A stretch of DNA of 64,000 nt from Lachnospiraceae bacterium. GTDB taxonomy: Bacteria > Bacillota > Clostridia > Lachnospirales > Lachnospiraceae. The position numbers and the translations under genes were made by a program. This document shows, in pieces, positions 61,191 through 64,000 of this stretch (position 1 is its first letter; every line of letters begins with the position of its first letter). Location of the stretch: positions 47,800-111,799 of the forward strand of contig JAQXJP010000017.1 in the NCBI GenBank assembly GCA_029008875.1, read 5' to 3'. The notes under the pieces are model-generated. The model ran no database searches. It saw only the letters and a program-made list of their open reading frames with translations, and was not told the origin of the DNA.

Positions 61191-61226
61191 AATTTACTAG
61201 TAAATTTTGCGTGGATAAGATATAAT
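61189..61226. promoter_or_regulatory. 20-bp perfect palindrome and -10 element
   Basis: AAAATTTACTAG-TAAATTTT (61189-61208) is a perfect palindrome starting at the last bases of the clpC stop. TATAAT follows at 61221-61226, with the palindrome covering the -35 zone (TAGTAA at 61198), 36 bases before ATG 61262. It may be an operator for the next gene. Confidence 0.5.
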
Positions 61227-61261
61227 TATTTCATTGAAACACATACCTCAGGAGGATAAAA

Positions 61262-61678
61262 ATGGCTGCTGTTAATGAACTGATTCGTATTGAATCCAAT
61301 GATACCATTAGTTTTGGAGATTACACACTGGATGCGAAGGCGAAATTGGACAATTTTGAATTTGCGGGAGATATATATAAGGTAAAGACATTCAGGGAAA
61401 TTACCAAGTTGGAGAGAAACGGCTTGTTTGTATATGAGTCCGTTCCCGGAACCGCGGTAATGAATTTTGTCGAGAGCGAAGACGAAGTGGACTTTGTTGT
61501 GGAAGGCCCGGAGGATGCACAGATTACTTTGGGGCTTGCAGAGGGGTCTGAATATGAGATTACAATTGATGGCACATCTGCAGGAACAATGAAGACAAAC
61601 CTAGGTGGCAAGTTTAGTTTCAGCGTTGAATTGGAGGATGCTGATTCCGTTGCAGTCAAGGTTGTGAAAAAACAATAA
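61262..61678 (+). CDS. Conserved hypothetical protein, often labelled endosialidase-like
   Basis: 138 residues, soluble and mostly beta by eye, no signal peptide. Motifs: MNFVESEDEVDFVVEGPEDAQITLGLAEGSEYEITIDGTSAGTMKTNLGGKFSFSVEL. Similar small proteins are widespread in Lachnospiraceae; I see no catalytic residues that would support endosialidase activity. AGGAGG precedes the ATG. It has its own -10 element upstream and a terminator downstream. The calm, uniform composition suggests an abundant structural protein. Confidence 0.65.
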   Translation: MAAVNELIRIESNDTISFGDYTLDAKAKLDNFEFAGDIYKVKTFREITKLERNGLFVYESVPGTAVMNFVESEDEVDFVVEGPEDAQITLGLAEGSEYEITIDGTSAGTMKTNLGGKFSFSVELEDADSVAVKVVKKQ

Positions 61679-61691
61679 GTTGTCGACACAG

Positions 61692-61720
61692 ACCCGGCCA
61701 GGCAGGCCGGGTTTTTCTTT
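61692..61720 (+). terminator. Rho-independent terminator
   Basis: CCCGGCC (61693-61699) pairs with GGCCGGG (61705-61711), followed by TTTTTCTTTT. Confidence 0.9.
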
Positions 61721-61759
61721 TGTGCGGATAATCGCATACACATAGGAAAGGAAAGTAGC

Positions 61760-63154
61760 ATGGCAAAAGGAAAAACATCCGTCTATTTTTGTCAAAACTG
61801 CGGATACGAGTCCTCCAAATGGATGGGGCAGTGTCCGGGATGCAAGGAGTGGAATACCTTTGTGGAGGAATTGGTTGACAAGAAGTCCATCAGCTCCTCC
61901 GGTAGGATAGACAGTGCAAAGCGAGCGGAACCTATACCTCTTTCCGCAATTGATACCACGGAGGAAGTGCGTATGTCCACCGGAATGAAGGAACTGGATC
62001 GAGTTCTGGGCGGGGGTATTGTCAAAGGGGCGCTGATGCTGGTGGGAGGAGATCCGGGAATTGGAAAATCCACCCTGCTGCTCCAGGTGTGCCGGAACCT
62101 TGCGCAGGCTTCCGCTTATGTGCTCTATATCTCGGGGGAGGAATCTCTGCAGCAGATTAAGATGAGAGCAGAGAGAATCGGCGCCTTCCCCGACAATCTG
62201 GAACTCCTCAGTGAGACAAACCTGGATCTGATACGCGAGGTGATTGAACGGAAAAAACCCCAGGTGGTTGTGATTGACTCTATCCAGACCATGTACCGGG
62301 AGGAGGTAGGCTCCGCTCCTGGAAGTGTCAGCCAAGTGCGGGAGTCCACAGCCGTGCTGATGCAGATTGCCAAGGGCCTTGGAATATCCATTTTCGTGGT
62401 GGGACATGTCACCAGAGAGGGGACGGTTGCGGGTCCGCGCACCTTGGAGCACATGGTGGATACGGTTCTCTACTTCGAAGGGGAGAACCACGAATCCTAT
62501 CGGATTCTCCGGGGTGTGAAAAACCGATTCGGCTCCACAAACGAGATTGGGATGTTCGAAATGCGCACGGAAGGTCTGGTGGAGGTGGAAAATCCATCTG
62601 AATTTATGCTTTCCGGAAAACCGGAGGGGGAATCCGGCTCCGTGGTGGTTTGCTCCATGGAGGGAACGAGGCCCATTCTTTTGGAAATACAGGCTCTCGT
62701 GTGCCATAGTTTTTTCAATAATCCAAGGAGGACATCCACCGGCATAGACTTCAATCGATTGAACCTGCTCATGGCGGTTCTGGAAAAGCGGCTTGGATTG
62801 TCCCTGTCCGACTGTGATGCCTATGTCAATATTGCCGGGGGAATTCGGATAACGGAGCCAGCGGTGGATTTGGGAATTGTTCTTGCAATCATTTCCTGTA
62901 AAAAAGATATTGTGATTGATGACCATACCATTTGCTTCGGGGAGGTGGGGCTCAGCGGCGAAGTTCGGGCAGTGAACATGGCAGAGCAGAGAGTGTTGGA
63001 GGCAAGAAAGCTGGGCTTCCATAGATGCATCCTTCCCCAGGTGTGTGTCGAGAACCTGAAACGTGTTGACGGCATCGAACTGATCGGTGTCCGCAATGTC
63101 TCAGAGGCCATGTACGCCATCACAAAGACTGAAAAAACTGAAATGAATATATAA
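61760..63154 (+). CDS. radA: DNA repair protein RadA
   Basis: 464 residues: a four-Cys zinc finger (CQNCGYESSKWMGQCPGC), a RecA-like core with Walker A GGDPGIGKSTLL and the RadA-specific KNRFG motif (GVKNRFGSTNEIG), and a Lon-protease-like C-terminal domain lacking the catalytic Ser (EVGLSGEVRAVNMAEQRVLEA). It drives branch migration in recombination repair. The ATG has GGAAAGGAAAG upstream. Closest gene before the rRNA operon. Confidence 0.95.
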   Translation: MAKGKTSVYFCQNCGYESSKWMGQCPGCKEWNTFVEELVDKKSISSSGRIDSAKRAEPIPLSAIDTTEEVRMSTGMKELDRVLGGGIVKGALMLVGGDPGIGKSTLLLQVCRNLAQASAYVLYISGEESLQQIKMRAERIGAFPDNLELLSETNLDLIREVIERKKPQVVVIDSIQTMYREEVGSAPGSVSQVRESTAVLMQIAKGLGISIFVVGHVTREGTVAGPRTLEHMVDTVLYFEGENHESYRILRGVKNRFGSTNEIGMFEMRTEGLVEVENPSEFMLSGKPEGESGSVVVCSMEGTRPILLEIQALVCHSFFNNPRRTSTGIDFNRLNLLMAVLEKRLGLSLSDCDAYVNIAGGIRITEPAVDLGIVLAIISCKKDIVIDDHTICFGEVGLSGEVRAVNMAEQRVLEARKLGFHRCILPQVCVENLKRVDGIELIGVRNVSEAMYAITKTEKTEMNI

Positions 63155-63224
63155 TTCAGACAATTTAGACAATTTAACCATTTTTCCACTGTTTTAAGTC
63201 TTTAGCAAAATGTCGAATTATGTG

Positions 63225-63253
63225 TTGACTTTGTCTATAGCGGGTGCTATTAT
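63225..63253 (+). promoter_or_regulatory. rRNA promoter P1
   Basis: TTGACT (63225-63230) and TATTAT (63248-63253) with 17-bp spacing; A/T-rich sequence upstream (63176-63224) resembles an UP element. Confidence 0.7.
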
Positions 63254-63320
63254 AACAAAGCTGACTCGTGAGCGCATTGATTTGGAGATTCACAGGAGGC
63301 ACAACAAAATAAAAAAGTTC

Positions 63321-63349
63321 TTGACAGATGGCAATCCATCTGATAAGAT
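63321..63349 (+). promoter_or_regulatory. rRNA promoter P2
   Basis: TTGACA (63321-63326) and TAAGAT (63344-63349) with exact 17-bp spacing, 96 bp after P1, preceded by an A-rich run. Tandem promoters are usual for rRNA operons. Confidence 0.75.
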
Positions 63350-63462
63350 ATAGAAGTTGTCGCGATAAGCGATGACATCACAGAACCTTGATAACTGAAC
63401 AGTGAACAACCTTGAAAGATTCTAAGAGAATATTCAAGCAATCTAGTATTAGATTGACGAAC

Positions 63463-63609
63463 GTCCAATCGAAAGATTGGGACCTTTAAACAGTAAATTC
63501 AGATTTAGTCTGAATGAATGGATTAGCCAGTTTAACTGGCGGGAGCAAACGAAGTTGTTCCTAACGGAACAACCGTTTTTTCACTAGGTTCGAAAGAACC
63601 TCACCAAGT
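63463..63609 (+). other. Hairpin-rich rRNA leader
   Basis: Five hairpins follow one another: GTCCAATC/GATTGGGAC (63463-63483), TTCAGA/TCTGAA (63498-63514), GCCAG/CTGGC (63526-63540), GTTGTTCC/GGAACAAC with a following T run (63554-63581), and AGGTTC/GAACCT nested inside TTTCACT/AGTGAAA (63580-63613). The fourth looks like an intrinsic terminator, so antitermination is implied. Confidence 0.65.
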
Positions 63610-63618
63610 GAAAAATAT

Positions 63619-64000
<382 letters not shown>

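Noticed and set aside
61262..61678. Endosialidase activity for the small conserved protein
   Set aside because: 138 residues without catalytic residues; the label is a common annotation carry-over.
61601..63022. 473-codon minus-strand open frame over radA
   Set aside because: It spans the terminator at 61692 and is antisense to RadA motifs.

Overview
The window looks like chromosomal DNA of a gut-type member of the Lachnospiraceae (Clostridia, Firmicutes). The first ~380 nt of a 16S rRNA gene at the right end carry the family-typical GCGCACAG stretch. Strong AGGAGG ribosome binding sites, DUF3877, DUF1002, BceAB-type and PPi-dependent phosphofructokinase genes fit the same group. The genus cannot be fixed from this sequence alone.

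Layout. 1-420: two broken genes abut (a GltD-like oxidoreductase cut at its 3' end and a vapC toxin cut at its 5' end). 637-5231: a complete BceRS-BceAB antimicrobial-peptide sensing and resistance module with a clear operator. 5386-12347: accessory genes (frameshifted lipoprotein, MATE/LysR divergent pair, DUF3877, 5'-truncated MarR, flavodoxin, Asp-box protein, LytTR/DUF3021 pair). 12490-15945: ArsC-like protein, PIN/NYN protein, GH5 glucanase, and a transglutaminase-like gene bracketed by inverted copies of a ~54-bp palindromic repeat. 16073-20837: pstSCAB-phoU plus an HD hydrolase. 20944-24353: a structured leader with attenuator, an Lsa-like ABC-F gene, larB and a short larC.

24504-40675 is the most striking region. 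It is an apparently self-contained, same-strand run of 11 genes with its own promoter and with strong hairpins at both ends. It encodes a soluble PAS kinase, a response regulator with a degenerate HD-GYP domain, CheR, CheB, CheY, CheA, CheW, a receptor with almost no extracytoplasmic domain, two membrane hybrid kinases (one ending in an Hpt domain, one ending in a complete DegV-type lipid-binding domain), and a PAS-GGDEF-EAL protein whose GGDEF site is degenerate but whose EAL site looks intact. No flagellar genes are present here. My inference is an integrated chemosensory, phosphorelay and c-di-GMP circuit with a fatty-acid-type ligand domain fused to a kinase.

40749-41212 holds a folded RNA or terminator followed by five tandem 63-64-bp units, giving ten alternately oriented TTACTAA/TTAGTAA heptamers. 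41230-49501: a DtxR-family regulator, then an operon of MATE, Nudix, a proline-rich multi-span membrane protein and a heterodimeric ABC exporter. 49546-61678: PPi-PFK, radical SAM activase-like protein, S66 peptidase, DUF1002 protein, Na/Pi cotransporter, an SH3 membrane protein with a long acidic tail, clpC and a small conserved protein. 61760-64000: radA, then tandem rRNA promoters, a hairpin-rich leader and 16S rRNA.

Start codons were often moved inward from the longest open frame to an ATG with a good Shine-Dalgarno. All functional calls are by recognition of motifs and family sequence patterns; no database search was run.
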